Assembly (NCBI GenBank): GCA_947500545.1
Contig: CANMSO010000002.1
Span: 248,001-312,000, forward strand
Direction of reading: 5' to 3'
Origin: an uncultured Aquimarina sp.
GTDB lineage: Bacteria; Bacteroidota; Bacteroidia; Flavobacteriales; Flavobacteriaceae
DNA length: 64,000 nucleotides
Part shown: positions 54,630-64,000 of the stretch, piece after piece
How positions within the stretch are numbered: the stretch's first letter is position 1
Layout of the letters: every line of letters starts with the position of its first letter
Program-made: the position numbers and the translations under genes
The notes under the pieces: model-generated
The model's input: the letters and a program-made list of their open reading frames with translations, nothing else
Database searches by the model: none
What the model was told of the DNA's origin: nothing

Positions 54630-57461
54630 ATGGCTGAAGCAAAAACAATGAGATTAAATAAGGTATTACGCGAATTCAACATCTCGCTAGATCGGGCAGT
54701 TGACTTTTTGAATTCAAAAGGTCATGAGATAGACGCGCGTCCTACCACCAAAATTTCTGAAGAGATATACCAACTCTTGTTTAATGAATTTCAAACAGAT
54801 AAGAGTAAAAAGGTAGCTTCAAAAGAGGTTGGAGAAGAAAAGAAGAAGGAGAAAGAGGCCTTGCGTGTGCAGATAGAAAATGAGCAGGAAGAAAAACGTA
54901 AAATTGCCGAAGCTCGTGAAGTTGTAAAAGCCAAAGCTCAACTAAGCGGACCTAAACAAGTCGGTAAAATCGATTTGGATAAGAAAGAAGAAGAAGCTCC
55001 ACAGCCCGAAGAAAAAGTGGAAGAAGCTCCTAAAAAAGAAGAGGTTAAAAGTAAAGAGCCAGAAGTGGTTTCTAATAGACCTGTAAAGAAAGGTATTAAG
55101 ATTACCAAACAAGCTCCTCCAAAAGAAGAAAAACCGGTAGAACCTGCTGAGGTAATTAAGGATGATTCTGGTGATTCGAAAAAAGACGTTGAAAAAACAG
55201 TAGATAAGACTGAAGAGACAGCAGATAAGCCAGTGGAAGAATCAACAGGAGAAGTGGGAACTGTTAAAACTCAATATAAAAAACTAGATGGCCCTAATTT
55301 TACTGGTCAGAAAATTGATTTAACACAGTTTAAAAAACCGACTAAGAAGAAGGACGATAAATCAGATAAGAAAACTGGTGGAGCTGCAGCTGATGCTAAA
55401 AAACGTAGAAAGCGAATTAGTAAAGAGAGTGGTGGTCAGCAAGGAGGAAACAGAGGGCCTGGTAATAGAGGGCCTGGAAGCAGAGGACCCGGAAACAGAG
55501 GGCCTGGAAACAGAGGGCCTGCAAAAGGGAAGAGAACTCCTATAGTTAAAGAAGAACCAAGCGAAGAAGAAGTACAAAAACAAGTTAGAGAAACTCTGGA
55601 GAAATTACAGGGAAAATCTAATAAGTCTAAGGCTGCGAAATATCGTAGAGATAAAAGAGATCAACACCGTCAGAAAGTTGAAGATGATGTTGCTCAACAA
55701 GAACAAGAAAGTAAGGTGCTTAAGGTAACAGAATTTGTTACTGCGGCAGAAGTAGCTACAATGATGAATGTGCCTACCACTGATATAATCTCGGCTTGTA
55801 TGTCTTTGGGTATAATGGTAACCATGAATCAACGTTTAGATGCAGAAACACTTTCAATAGTTGCAGATGAGTTTGGTTATGAGGTTAATTTTGTAACCTC
55901 TGATATTGAAGAGTCTATAGAAGAGATTGTTGATGCTCCTGAAGATTTAAAACCTAGGGCGCCAATTGTTACCGTTATGGGTCACGTAGATCACGGTAAG
56001 ACTTCGTTGTTGGATTATATTAGACAAGAAAATGTAATTGCCGGAGAAAGCGGTGGGATTACTCAGCATATTGGAGCATATGGAGTACAGTTAGAAAGTG
56101 GGCAAAAGATCGCATTTTTAGATACTCCTGGTCACGAAGCGTTTACAGCGATGCGTGCACGTGGTGCGCAGGTTACCGATTTAGCAATAATCGTAATTGC
56201 AGCAGATGATGATGTGATGCCACAAACAAAAGAGGCTATTAGTCATGCTCAGGCAGCTGGGGTTCCGATCGTATTTGCTATCAATAAGGTGGATAGACCA
56301 GAGGCAAATCCGGAAAAGATAAAAGAAAAACTAGCTTCTATGAATTTATTAGTAGAAGACTGGGGAGGTAAAATACAATCCCATGATATTTCTGCTAAAA
56401 CAGGATTGGGAGTAAAAGAACTGTTAGAAAAGGTTCTTTTAGAGGCTGAAATTCTTGAGCTGACGGCAAATCCAAATAGATTGGCTTCAGGTACTGTCGT
56501 TGAAGCATTTCTAGATAAAGGACGAGGGTATGTTTCTACTATCCTGGTACAAACCGGTACACTTCGCGTGGGAGATTACGTTCTTGCGGGTAAAAATAGT
56601 GGTAAGGTTAAGGCTATGCAGGATGAGAGAGGAAACAATGTTAAAGAAGCTGGACCTTCTGCACCGGTTTCTATTTTAGGATTGGATGGCGCGCCACAGG
56701 CGGGAGATAAGTTTAGCGTATTAGAGGACGAACGTGAAGCCAAAGATATTGCTTCCAAGCGTGCACAATTACATAGAGAACAATCTGTTCGAACTCAAAG
56801 GCATATTACACTTGATGAAATTGGACGTAGAATTGCCTTAGGAGACTTTAAAGAACTGAATATTATCTTGAAAGGAGATGTGGATGGTTCTGTCGAAGCA
56901 TTAACAGATTCGTTCCAGAAATTATCTACAGAAGAGATTCATGTAAATATTATACATAAAGCGGTTGGGGCAATAACAGAAAGTGATGTGTTACTTGCAT
57001 CCGCTTCTGATGCAATTATAATTGGGTTTAATGTTAGGCCTGCCGGAAATGCCAGACAAGTTGCTGATAAGGAAGAAATAGATATCAGAACATATTCTAT
57101 TATCTATGATGCAATCAATGATCTTAAGGATGCAATGGAAGGAATGCTTTCTCCTGTAATGAAAGAAGAAATTACAGGTACGGCAGAGATAAGAGAAACA
57201 TTTAAGATTTCTAAAGTTGGTACTATTGCAGGATGTATGGTGCAGACTGGTAAGATCTTTAGAAATTCTGGAATTAGATTAATTAGAGAAGGAGTTGTAG
57301 TCTATACCGGAGAGCTTGCTTCATTGAAACGTTTCAAAGACGATGTTAAGGAAGTTGCCAAAGGTTATGATTGTGGTATCCAGGTTAAGAATTATAATGA
57401 TATCAGAATTGATGATATAATCGAAGCTTATCAAGAAGTTGCAGTGAAGAAAAAACTGTAA
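54630..57461 (+). CDS. infB: Translation initiation factor IF-2
   Basis: 943 residues. The N-terminal IF2N domain ([21 protein letters not shown]) is followed by a long Lys/Glu-rich linker (about 60-270) and a Gly-Arg-Pro repeat of [16 protein letters not shown] type around 272-300. The G domain starts near residue 450 with GHVDHGKTS, then DTPGHEAF and NKVDRPEA. Domains II-IV finish the protein. It brings initiator tRNA to the 30S subunit. Third gene of the rimP-nusA operon, closed by a terminator. Confidence 0.98.
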   Translation: MAEAKTMRLNKVLREFNISLDRAVDFLNSKGHEIDARPTTKISEEIYQLLFNEFQTDKSKKVASKEVGEEKKKEKEALRVQIENEQEEKRKIAEAREVVKAKAQLSGPKQVGKIDLDKKEEEAPQPEEKVEEAPKKEEVKSKEPEVVSNRPVKKGIKITKQAPPKEEKPVEPAEVIKDDSGDSKKDVEKTVDKTEETADKPVEESTGEVGTVKTQYKKLDGPNFTGQKIDLTQFKKPTKKKDDKSDKKTGGAAADAKKRRKRISKESGGQQGGNRGPGNRGPGSRGPGNRGPGNRGPAKGKRTPIVKEEPSEEEVQKQVRETLEKLQGKSNKSKAAKYRRDKRDQHRQKVEDDVAQQEQESKVLKVTEFVTAAEVATMMNVPTTDIISACMSLGIMVTMNQRLDAETLSIVADEFGYEVNFVTSDIEESIEEIVDAPEDLKPRAPIVTVMGHVDHGKTSLLDYIRQENVIAGESGGITQHIGAYGVQLESGQKIAFLDTPGHEAFTAMRARGAQVTDLAIIVIAADDDVMPQTKEAISHAQAAGVPIVFAINKVDRPEANPEKIKEKLASMNLLVEDWGGKIQSHDISAKTGLGVKELLEKVLLEAEILELTANPNRLASGTVVEAFLDKGRGYVSTILVQTGTLRVGDYVLAGKNSGKVKAMQDERGNNVKEAGPSAPVSILGLDGAPQAGDKFSVLEDEREAKDIASKRAQLHREQSVRTQRHITLDEIGRRIALGDFKELNIILKGDVDGSVEALTDSFQKLSTEEIHVNIIHKAVGAITESDVLLASASDAIIIGFNVRPAGNARQVADKEEIDIRTYSIIYDAINDLKDAMEGMLSPVMKEEITGTAEIRETFKISKVGTIAGCMVQTGKIFRNSGIRLIREGVVVYTGELASLKRFKDDVKEVAKGYDCGIQVKNYNDIRIDDIIEAYQEVAVKKKL

Positions 57462-57487
57462 ATTTCTTTAGTTTAGTATAAAATAAA

Positions 57488-57519
57488 AACCTCTATGTGT
57501 CGAACATAGAGGTTTTTTT
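57488..57519 (+). terminator. Terminator of rimP-nusA-infB
   Basis: AACCTCTATGT (57488-57498) pairs with ACATAGAGGTT around GTCGA, with seven T after it. It lies 27 bases after the infB stop. Confidence 0.9.
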
Positions 57520-57538
57520 ATGTGATAATTTTGATGTC

Positions 57539-57997
57539 CTATTCTGGTTTAAAGATAAAGGCATTAGGGAATTCACTGTGTACTTCTTTTAATGCTCTAT
57601 CTGCTTCAAGTCTTGTGCGATAGTTCCCTAACCAGACTTTGTAGTTTGGAGTCTCCCATCTTATTGAGGAATCCCATTTCGGAAAAGCCTCCTTAGAAGC
57701 TTTCATTATTTCATTTGCTCTATTTAAATTACCGTAGTATAGCTGAATTTTATAACGATCGCTAAACTCACCATTTTTTTCCATTTTAGACTTTATGTCC
57801 AAAAGCGTTTTGATTCTAGGGTCTTGATTTATAGTTACTAAGGCCTCTGGTTGAGGTGCTATATTTATGGCTACAAACTTATTCTCTTCAGAATTTTCAT
57901 TAACCGGAGTAGAATTGTCTTGAGCGGTTAATGAAGTAATACTAATAAGGTAAAAACCTAATAGAATAATTTGATGTCTAGTGTTTAACATTCTCAT
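57539..57997 (-). CDS. SPOR-domain protein
   Basis: 152 residues with a signal peptide (ILLGFYLISITSLTAQ); the first or second Met (57997 or 57991) may be the start. The mature part holds a peptidoglycan-binding SPOR domain in the last 75 residues, with KIQLYYGNLNRANEIM and the closing YKVWLGNYRTRLEADRALKEV. SPOR domains bind denuded glycan strands at division sites. The protein has no membrane anchor or enzyme domain, so it is probably periplasmic. It converges with infB. Confidence 0.85.
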   Translation of the reverse strand: MRMLNTRHQIILLGFYLISITSLTAQDNSTPVNENSEENKFVAINIAPQPEALVTINQDPRIKTLLDIKSKMEKNGEFSDRYKIQLYYGNLNRANEIMKASKEAFPKWDSSIRWETPNYKVWLGNYRTRLEADRALKEVHSEFPNAFIFKPE

Positions 57998-58120
57998 TAC
58001 AAATTAATTTGGTGTAAAGGTAAAGTTTAATAACTCAAAATTATGAAAAAATATTATTTAGAATTATTATAAATTAACACTTAACGCTTCTCTAACATTT
58101 CCAAAATCGACTTATTATAG

Positions 58121-58128
58121 TACTTTTG
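58121..58128 (+). promoter_or_regulatory. -7 box of the alternative complex III operon
   Basis: TACTTTTG fits TAnnTTTG. A TTT at 58098-58100 stands where a -33 box should be, but lacks the G. Transcription would start about 85 bases before the first gene. Confidence 0.45.
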
Positions 58129-58220
58129 TCGTCGAATTAAAAGTGATGGTTTTATGTTTTTTTTAAGACAGTAAACGAAAAAACCATGCCAAAATTAAGA
58201 CGATAATTCTACTTAATAAT

Positions 58221-59534
58221 ATGAAACAGGTGAAACACCGAAATTCAGCCTCCAAAATCCTAATTCTAGGAACTGTTTTTTTATTTACTTTATTTAACCC
58301 TGTTTTTGGACAGGAAGAAGTAGTTGCAGACACTGCTGTTGCAACAGAAGCTTCATCTGGAGGAGATGTTGCTAAAGGAGAAGAGTTGTTTAAGTCTCTA
58401 TGTGCAGCTTGTCATAAGCGTTATAAAAAAATGACAGGTCCTGCTCTTTTTGGAGTAACTGAACGACGCGATACAGAGTGGTTGTATTCTTGGATAAAAA
58501 ATAGTGCGGCAATGATAGCGTCTGGTGATGCTGATGCTGTTGCTATATATGAAGAGTACAACAAAACTGCAATGAATGCATTTCCGCAGCTAACCAATAC
58601 AGATATAGATGATATTCTGGCATATGTAATGGTGCCTAAAGCCGCTCCGGTTGCTCCGGTTGGGCAAGAATTATCTCAGGAAGCGCCTTCAGGTGTTTCT
58701 TCGGATGTACTGTTGGCTATATTAGCATTAGTTTTTCTAATGTTGGTGGTGATTTTGTTTTTAGTAAACAATACACTTAAGCGATTTGCTGAAGCTAATA
58801 ATATTGAATTGCCTGGGCAAGAAGAAAGAACTCCTATTTGGAAAGCCTTTGTTCAAAATCAGTTTTTGGTTTTGGTTTCAACAATTTTCTTGTTATTGGC
58901 TAGTGGGTACTTTGTGTATGGCTACTTTATGCAAGTGGGTGTAGATCAAGGGTATGCTCCGATTCAGCCAATTCATTATTCGCATAAAATACATGCCGGA
59001 GATAATAAAATAGAATGTAAGTATTGTCATTCTTCTGCGAGAGTAAGTAAGACCTCGGGGATACCTTCTCTTAATGTGTGTATGAACTGTCATAAGTCTA
59101 TTAGTGAGGTGGCAGATGCTACTGCTACAGCAGAACACTCTAAAGAGTTCTATGATGGGGAAATCCAGAAATTATATAAAGCAGTAGGTTGGGATGAGGA
59201 GTCTCAGTCTTATACTGGTGAAACTGAACCTGTAAAATGGGTTCGTATCCATAATTTACCAGATTTCGCATATTTTAATCACTCGCAACATGTAAGTGTA
59301 GCAGGTGTTGAATGTCAGAAATGTCATGGGCCTGTAGAGGAGATGGAAATTATGTATCAGCATGCTCCATTAACAATGGGTTGGTGTATTAACTGTCACA
59401 GGGAGACTAATGTGAAGGTTGCGGATAACGAGTATTATGAGAAAATTCATAAACAACTCTCTAAGAAATATGGTGTAGATCAATTGACAGCTGCTCAAAT
59501 GGGTGGTCTGGAGTGTGGTAAATGCCATTATTAA
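58221..59534 (+). CDS. actA: Alternative complex III hexaheme cytochrome (ActE-ActA type fusion)
   Basis: 437 residues. It starts with a signal peptide ending FGQE and a monohaem cytochrome c domain (CAACH near 61, the ActE-type part), then membrane helices at about 157-176 and 212-230, and a C-terminal pentaheme domain with CKYCH, CMNCH, CQKCH, CINCH and CGKCH, the last one residue before the stop. The total is six CxxCH motifs. ActA receives electrons from the iron-sulfur subunit in quinol:cytochrome c oxidoreduction. It is the first gene of the act operon. Confidence 0.9.
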   Translation: MKQVKHRNSASKILILGTVFLFTLFNPVFGQEEVVADTAVATEASSGGDVAKGEELFKSLCAACHKRYKKMTGPALFGVTERRDTEWLYSWIKNSAAMIASGDADAVAIYEEYNKTAMNAFPQLTNTDIDDILAYVMVPKAAPVAPVGQELSQEAPSGVSSDVLLAILALVFLMLVVILFLVNNTLKRFAEANNIELPGQEERTPIWKAFVQNQFLVLVSTIFLLLASGYFVYGYFMQVGVDQGYAPIQPIHYSHKIHAGDNKIECKYCHSSARVSKTSGIPSLNVCMNCHKSISEVADATATAEHSKEFYDGEIQKLYKAVGWDEESQSYTGETEPVKWVRIHNLPDFAYFNHSQHVSVAGVECQKCHGPVEEMEIMYQHAPLTMGWCINCHRETNVKVADNEYYEKIHKQLSKKYGVDQLTAAQMGGLECGKCHY

Positions 59535-59592
59535 TAAAATAGTTTTATCCGTTTATTCGGAAATAATAGTAAGAAGCTAATATCAATTATAT

Positions 59593-62500
59593 ATGTCATC
59601 AAACAAGAAATACTGGAAAAGTGTTGAAGAGCTAAACGAGAATAGCTCTATTGTTGAGACGCTACAACAAAATGAATTCGTGCAGGAAATTCCTACGGAT
59701 GAATTTTTAGGTGATAAGTCATCTTTAGAAAGTTCTTCTACATCACGTAGAGATTTTCTTAAATATGTAGGTTTTAGTACTGCAGCTGCTTCTTTAGCAG
59801 CGTGCGAAGGCCCTGTTAAAAAATCAATCCCTTACGTGGTTCAGCCAGATCGAATCGTTCCTGGTGTGGCTAATTACTATGCTACAACTATAGCAGATGG
59901 ATATGATTTTGCAAGTGTTTTAATAAAAACAAGAGAGGGTCGTCCAATAAAAGTAGAAAACAATAATCTGGCAACATCAAATGGTGATGCTAATGCAAGA
60001 GTGCATGCTTCGGTATTGTCATTATATGATAATACTCGTCTTCAGGGTCCAAAAAAAGGAGAAGAAGATATTGATTGGATCACTTTGGATAAAGAAGTTG
60101 GTGCCAAATTAGCGGCGCTAGGAGGTAAGGAACTTGTGTTGCTTACTCAAACATTTGCGAGTCCTTCTACTTCAAAGTTGATTTCAGAATTCAAAGCAAA
60201 ATACCAAAACGTAAGACACGTAGTGTATGATGCTGTTTCAAATAGTGAGGCTTTGGATGCGTATCAAATGATGTATGGGGAGAGAGCTCTTGCGGATTAT
60301 GATTTTTCTAAAGCAAATACCATTGTAAGTGTTGCGGCCGACTTCTTAGGAGACTGGCAGGGTGGAGGATATGATAGTGGTTATGCTAAAGGACGTATTC
60401 CTAAGAATGGAAAAATGTCTAAGCACACTCATTTTGAGGCTAATATGTCTTTGACCGGTGCAAATGCTGACAAAAGAATTGCAGTAACTCCATCAGAACA
60501 AAAGCAAGTACTTGCTGCATTATATACATATGTTACTGGTTCAGGTTCTAAAAGTTCTTTGGGTGCTGATCTTGATGCACAGGTTATAAAGGCTGCGGGA
60601 CAGATTAAGAAGGCTGGGAGTAGTGCAGTTGTTGTAACGGGTATTCAGGATGTAGATGCGCAATTGGTAGTTTTGGCTATTAATAAAGCAATAAAAAGTA
60701 AAGCTTTTAATGAGAGTACACCGCGTACAATTCGTCAGGGTGATTCAAAAGCTGTGATTCAATTGGTGAAAGATATGAATGCAGGTCGTGTTGGTGGTCT
60801 TTTGATCGCTGGCGTTAATCCAATGTATTCTTTGCCAAATGCAAATGAGTTTAAAACCGGTCTTGAGAAAGTAAGTGTTTCTGTTGCATTTAGTATGCAT
60901 AATGATGATACTGCAAGTTTGTGTAATTATGTGGCTACAACACCACATTATTTAGAATCATGGGGAGATGTTGAGTTGAAAAAAGGTAGTTATAGCCTTA
61001 TGCAACCAACTATCAATCCTTTATTTGATACACGTCAGTTTCAGGAAACATTATTAAAGTGGACAGGGAATACTTCAACGTATCACGATTATATAAAAAG
61101 TGCATGGACAGGAATTCTTGGAGGTTCCTCTTGGAATCAGGCATTGCATGATGGAGTTTTGGTAAAGCCATCACTTCCGAAACAAGAATTAGTTGATGCA
61201 ATTGAAGCTCCAGAAGGAGATGTTGCAAATGTAGAAGCTGTTCCAGCTCCTAATTCGGCAGATCAAAATGTAGGTGCTGCTGCCAGAAGGCTTTCAATAG
61301 CAAAAGCAACAGGTTTAGAGCTTACTTTGTATACTAAAACTGCATTAGGTGATGGTCAGCAAGCTAGTAATCCTTGGTTACAAGAAATGCCAGATCCAAT
61401 TACAAGAGCGTCTTGGGATAACTATTTAACTGTTTCTAAAGCAGATGCTGCTCAATTAGGATTGACTAATGAGAATGTAGCAAACGGAGCTTTGAATGGT
61501 AGTTATGCGAAAGTTACTGTTGGTGAAGTAGAGGTAACCGTTCCTGTGATTATACAACCAGGACAGGCTAAAGGTTCTGTTGGGTTGGCATTAGGATATG
61601 GTAAAACCAAAGGTCTTAAAGAAGAAATGCAAGTAGGTGTAAATGCCTACCCGTTATATAAAAACCTTAATGCAGTACAGAATGTTTCTGTTTCTGAGGC
61701 AGAAGGGGAGCATGAGTTTGCTTGCGTACAATTGCATAATACATTAATGGGTCGTGGAGATATTGTAAAAGAAACGACTCTTGAGATATTCAATACTAAA
61801 GATCATCACGAATGGAATGCCATTCCTGAAGTAAGTAAAAATCATATAGAGTATGAGGTTACTTCACCAGAAGTTGATCTTTGGGATGAGTTTGATCGTT
61901 CTGTTGGGCATCATTTTAATCTTTCGATTGATTTAAATGCTTGTACAGGATGTGGGGCATGTGTAATCGCTTGTCACGCAGAAAATAATGTTCCTGTTGT
62001 TGGTAAGTCTGAGATACGTAGATCACGCGATATGCATTGGTTGCGTATTGACCGTTATTATTCTTCGGAGGAAAGTTTTGAGGGAGATAATGAGAAAAAA
62101 GATAATATAGCTGGTTTAGGAAGTTCATTGTCAGAGTTTGGTGAGATGGAAAGTGCGTCTGATAATCCTCAGGTGGTGTTCCAACCAGTAATGTGTCAGC
62201 ATTGTAATCACGCTCCTTGTGAAACTGTATGTCCAGTAGCGGCTACATCACATGGTAGACAGGGTCAGAATCACATGGCGTATAACCGTTGTGTAGGAAC
62301 AAGATATTGTGGAAACAACTGTCCGTATAAAGTGCGTAGATTCAACTGGTTCTTGTATAACAACAATGACGAGTTTGATTATAATATGAACAATGACTTA
62401 GGTAGAATGGTACTTAATCCAGACGTTGTAGTACGTTCTAGAGGGGTTATGGAAAAATGTTCTATGTGTATCCAAATGACTCAAAAGACTATTTTGGATG

Positions 62501-62718
62501 CAAAACGAGATGGTAGACCAGTTAAGGATGGAGAATTCCAAACGGCTTGTTCTGCAGCTTGTTCATCAGGTGCAATGGTATTTGGTGATATTAATGATAA
62601 GGATAGTGAAATAGCTAAACTTAAAGAAGATAACCGTATGTATCACTTACTTGAACATGTTGGAACAAAACCTAACGTGATGTATCAAACTAAAGTAAGA
62701 AATACTACAGAAGCCTAG
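59593..62718 (+). CDS. actB: Alternative complex III iron-sulfur/molybdopterin-like subunit ActB
   Basis: 1041 residues. A twin-arginine-type leader SRRDFLKYVGFSTAAASLAAC (about 52-70) precedes a large molybdopterin-oxidoreductase-like domain (about 80-720), which in ActB has no metal cofactor. The C-terminal part has ferredoxin-type clusters: CTGCGACVIAC, CQHCNHAPCETVCP, CVGTRYCGNNCP and CSMCIQ with CSAACSSGA. This gives three 4Fe-4S clusters and one likely 3Fe-4S. It follows actA by 58 bases. Quinol electrons pass through it to ActA. Confidence 0.93.
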   Translation: MSSNKKYWKSVEELNENSSIVETLQQNEFVQEIPTDEFLGDKSSLESSSTSRRDFLKYVGFSTAAASLAACEGPVKKSIPYVVQPDRIVPGVANYYATTIADGYDFASVLIKTREGRPIKVENNNLATSNGDANARVHASVLSLYDNTRLQGPKKGEEDIDWITLDKEVGAKLAALGGKELVLLTQTFASPSTSKLISEFKAKYQNVRHVVYDAVSNSEALDAYQMMYGERALADYDFSKANTIVSVAADFLGDWQGGGYDSGYAKGRIPKNGKMSKHTHFEANMSLTGANADKRIAVTPSEQKQVLAALYTYVTGSGSKSSLGADLDAQVIKAAGQIKKAGSSAVVVTGIQDVDAQLVVLAINKAIKSKAFNESTPRTIRQGDSKAVIQLVKDMNAGRVGGLLIAGVNPMYSLPNANEFKTGLEKVSVSVAFSMHNDDTASLCNYVATTPHYLESWGDVELKKGSYSLMQPTINPLFDTRQFQETLLKWTGNTSTYHDYIKSAWTGILGGSSWNQALHDGVLVKPSLPKQELVDAIEAPEGDVANVEAVPAPNSADQNVGAAARRLSIAKATGLELTLYTKTALGDGQQASNPWLQEMPDPITRASWDNYLTVSKADAAQLGLTNENVANGALNGSYAKVTVGEVEVTVPVIIQPGQAKGSVGLALGYGKTKGLKEEMQVGVNAYPLYKNLNAVQNVSVSEAEGEHEFACVQLHNTLMGRGDIVKETTLEIFNTKDHHEWNAIPEVSKNHIEYEVTSPEVDLWDEFDRSVGHHFNLSIDLNACTGCGACVIACHAENNVPVVGKSEIRRSRDMHWLRIDRYYSSEESFEGDNEKKDNIAGLGSSLSEFGEMESASDNPQVVFQPVMCQHCNHAPCETVCPVAATSHGRQGQNHMAYNRCVGTRYCGNNCPYKVRRFNWFLYNNNDEFDYNMNNDLGRMVLNPDVVVRSRGVMEKCSMCIQMTQKTILDAKRDGRPVKDGEFQTACSAACSSGAMVFGDINDKDSEIAKLKEDNRMYHLLEHVGTKPNVMYQTKVRNTTEA

Positions 62719-62755
62719 TTAACTAAATAAAGAATCAATTCAATTATAAAGGATT

Positions 62756-64000
62756 ATGTCTCATTACGAAGCACCTATTAGAAAGCCTTTAGTAACCGGC
62801 GATAAAACATATCACGATGTAACTGTGGATGTTGCCGCACCGGTTGAAGGTAAAGCAAATAAATCTTGGTGGATTGTATTTTCTATCGCGCTTATTGCTT
62901 TCCTTTGGGGGATAGGTTGTATAATTTATACCGTATCCACAGGTATTGGAGTCTGGGGATTAAATAAAACAGTAGGATGGGCCTGGGATATCACCAACTT
63001 TGTATGGTGGGTAGGTATTGGTCACGCCGGAACATTAATTTCAGCTGTATTGTTGTTATTCCGCCAGAAATGGAGAATGGCAATTAATAGATCTGCAGAA
63101 GCGATGACCATTTTCTCGGTTATTCAGGCCGGTTTGTTCCCAATTATTCACATGGGACGTCCATGGTTGGCATATTGGGTATTACCAATTCCTAATCAGT
63201 TTGGATCACTATGGGTGAACTTTAACTCTCCATTACTTTGGGATGTATTTGCGATCTCGACTTATCTTTCTGTATCACTGGTATTTTGGTGGACAGGTTT
63301 ATTGCCAGATTTTGCAATGATCAGAGATAGAGCGATTACTCCTTTTAATAAAAAAATATACGGTATCCTTTCTTTTGGATGGAGTGGAAGAGCAAAAGAC
63401 TGGCAACGTTTCGAGGAGGTTTCTTTGGTACTTGCAGGATTAGCAACACCACTTGTACTTTCTGTACATACTATTGTATCGTTTGACTTTGCTACTTCGG
63501 TAATTCCTGGATGGCATACGACGATATTTCCACCATATTTTGTTGCAGGTGCAATTTTCTCTGGATTTGCAATGGTAAACACCCTTCTTATTATTATGAG
63601 AAAGGTATCTAACCTTGAAAATTATATTACTGTTCAACATATAGAGTTAATGAACATTGTGATCATGATTACAGGTTCTATAGTTGGGGTGGCATATATT
63701 ACAGAGCTGTTTGTTGCTTGGTATTCTGGAGTAGAGTATGAGCAATATGCATTCCTGAACAGAGCAACGGGGCCATATTGGTGGGCATATTGGGCAATGA
63801 TGTCTTGTAATGTATTCTCGCCACAGTTTATGTGGTTCCCAAAACTGAGAAGAAGTATCATGTTCTCTTTCATTATTTCTATTGTGGTAAACATCGGAAT
63901 GTGGTTTGAGCGTTTCGTAATTATTGTGACTTCACTTCACAGAGATTACTTACCATCATCATGGACTATGTTCTCTCCTACATTTGTAGATATAGGAATA
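62756..64000 (+). CDS. actC: Alternative complex III NrfD-like membrane subunit ActC (cut by window end)
   Basis: 415 complete codons with no stop before the window ends. It begins MSHYEAPIRKPLVTGDKTYH. After a soluble start there are several membrane helices, including WWIVFSIALIAFLWGIGCII and WVGIGHAGTLISAVLLLF, as in NrfD/PsrC proteins, with FPIIHMGRPWLAYWVLP and WHTTIFPPYFVAGAIFSG being the quinol-pocket segments. It lies 37 bases after actB and belongs to the same operon. The remaining genes (actD and onward) lie outside. Confidence 0.93.
   Translation, partial: MSHYEAPIRKPLVTGDKTYHDVTVDVAAPVEGKANKSWWIVFSIALIAFLWGIGCIIYTVSTGIGVWGLNKTVGWAWDITNFVWWVGIGHAGTLISAVLLLFRQKWRMAINRSAEAMTIFSVIQAGLFPIIHMGRPWLAYWVLPIPNQFGSLWVNFNSPLLWDVFAISTYLSVSLVFWWTGLLPDFAMIRDRAITPFNKKIYGILSFGWSGRAKDWQRFEEVSLVLAGLATPLVLSVHTIVSFDFATSVIPGWHTTIFPPYFVAGAIFSGFAMVNTLLIIMRKVSNLENYITVQHIELMNIVIMITGSIVGVAYITELFVAWYSGVEYEQYAFLNRATGPYWWAYWAMMSCNVFSPQFMWFPKLRRSIMFSFIISIVVNIGMWFERFVIIVTSLHRDYLPSSWTMFSPTFVDIGI

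Overview
The window looks like a chromosome segment of a marine-type member of the Flavobacteriaceae (Bacteroidota), possibly Aquimarina or a close relative. I infer this from the low GC content, promoters of the Bacteroidota form TTTG-N18..21-TAnnTTTG (clear upstream of rimP, rplM and tRNA-Gln), the absence of obvious Shine-Dalgarno sequences, and the gene content: alternative complex III, a DUF2723 giant membrane protein, DUF5686 and DUF5916 outer-membrane proteins, a PorT-like barrel, paired ExbD proteins, and lipoproteins with acidic residues just after the lipidated cysteine. The genus is not proven by what I can see.

Layout. 1-7777 (+): the end of a TPR protein, a small conserved protein, TatD nuclease, type I asparaginase, tRNA-Ser(GGA), then an ExbB / 4-TM protein / ExbD / ExbD cluster, a second diverged ExbD-ExbD pair, and a PorT-like barrel. 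7772-9837 (-): a PAP2-like membrane protein coupled to rpoN. 10058-24669: a block of accessory character. It holds a LuxR-type response regulator, a histidine kinase and two tandem copies of a two-gene unit (anchored periplasmic protein plus 7-TM protein) on the minus strand. Divergent from these are three tandem lipoproteins, each with two CBM21-like domains. A MarR-GNAT pair, two small conserved genes, an XRE/S24-like regulator and a katG-ankyrin-unknown cluster follow. 24697-36515 (-): asnS, an MMPL/RND protein, a DUF5686 protein, pyrH-frr, and rplM-rpsI / rpsB-tsf with a structured rpsB leader. 36795-42427 (+): a DUF5916 barrel, a class C beta-lactamase-like lipoprotein and a DUF4874/DUF4832-type lipoprotein. 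42440-51288: polA, a metallophosphoesterase, a cysteine-less thioredoxin-fold protein, a NodB deacetylase and DUF2723. 51498-57461: tRNA-Gln(TTG) with a duplicated 3' end, a tandem universal stress protein, and the rimP-nusA-infB operon. 57539-64000: a SPOR protein and the start of the alternative complex III operon (ActE-ActA fusion, ActB, and ActC cut by the window end).

How the genes work together. The translation and transcription genes form ordinary housekeeping operons with recognisable promoters, terminators and leaders. The ExbB/ExbD cluster probably supplies proton-motive-force-driven energy to the outer membrane. The Act operon carries electrons from quinol to cytochrome c. The most unusual part is 10058-17687: a signalling operon in which the 7-TM candidate sensor is a separate protein overlapping the kinase gene, in which the periplasmic/7-TM pair is duplicated, and in which both pairs share an almost identical 29-bp upstream element. 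It lies back to back with three probably surface-exposed lipoproteins that resemble eukaryotic glycogen-targeting CBM21 domains.
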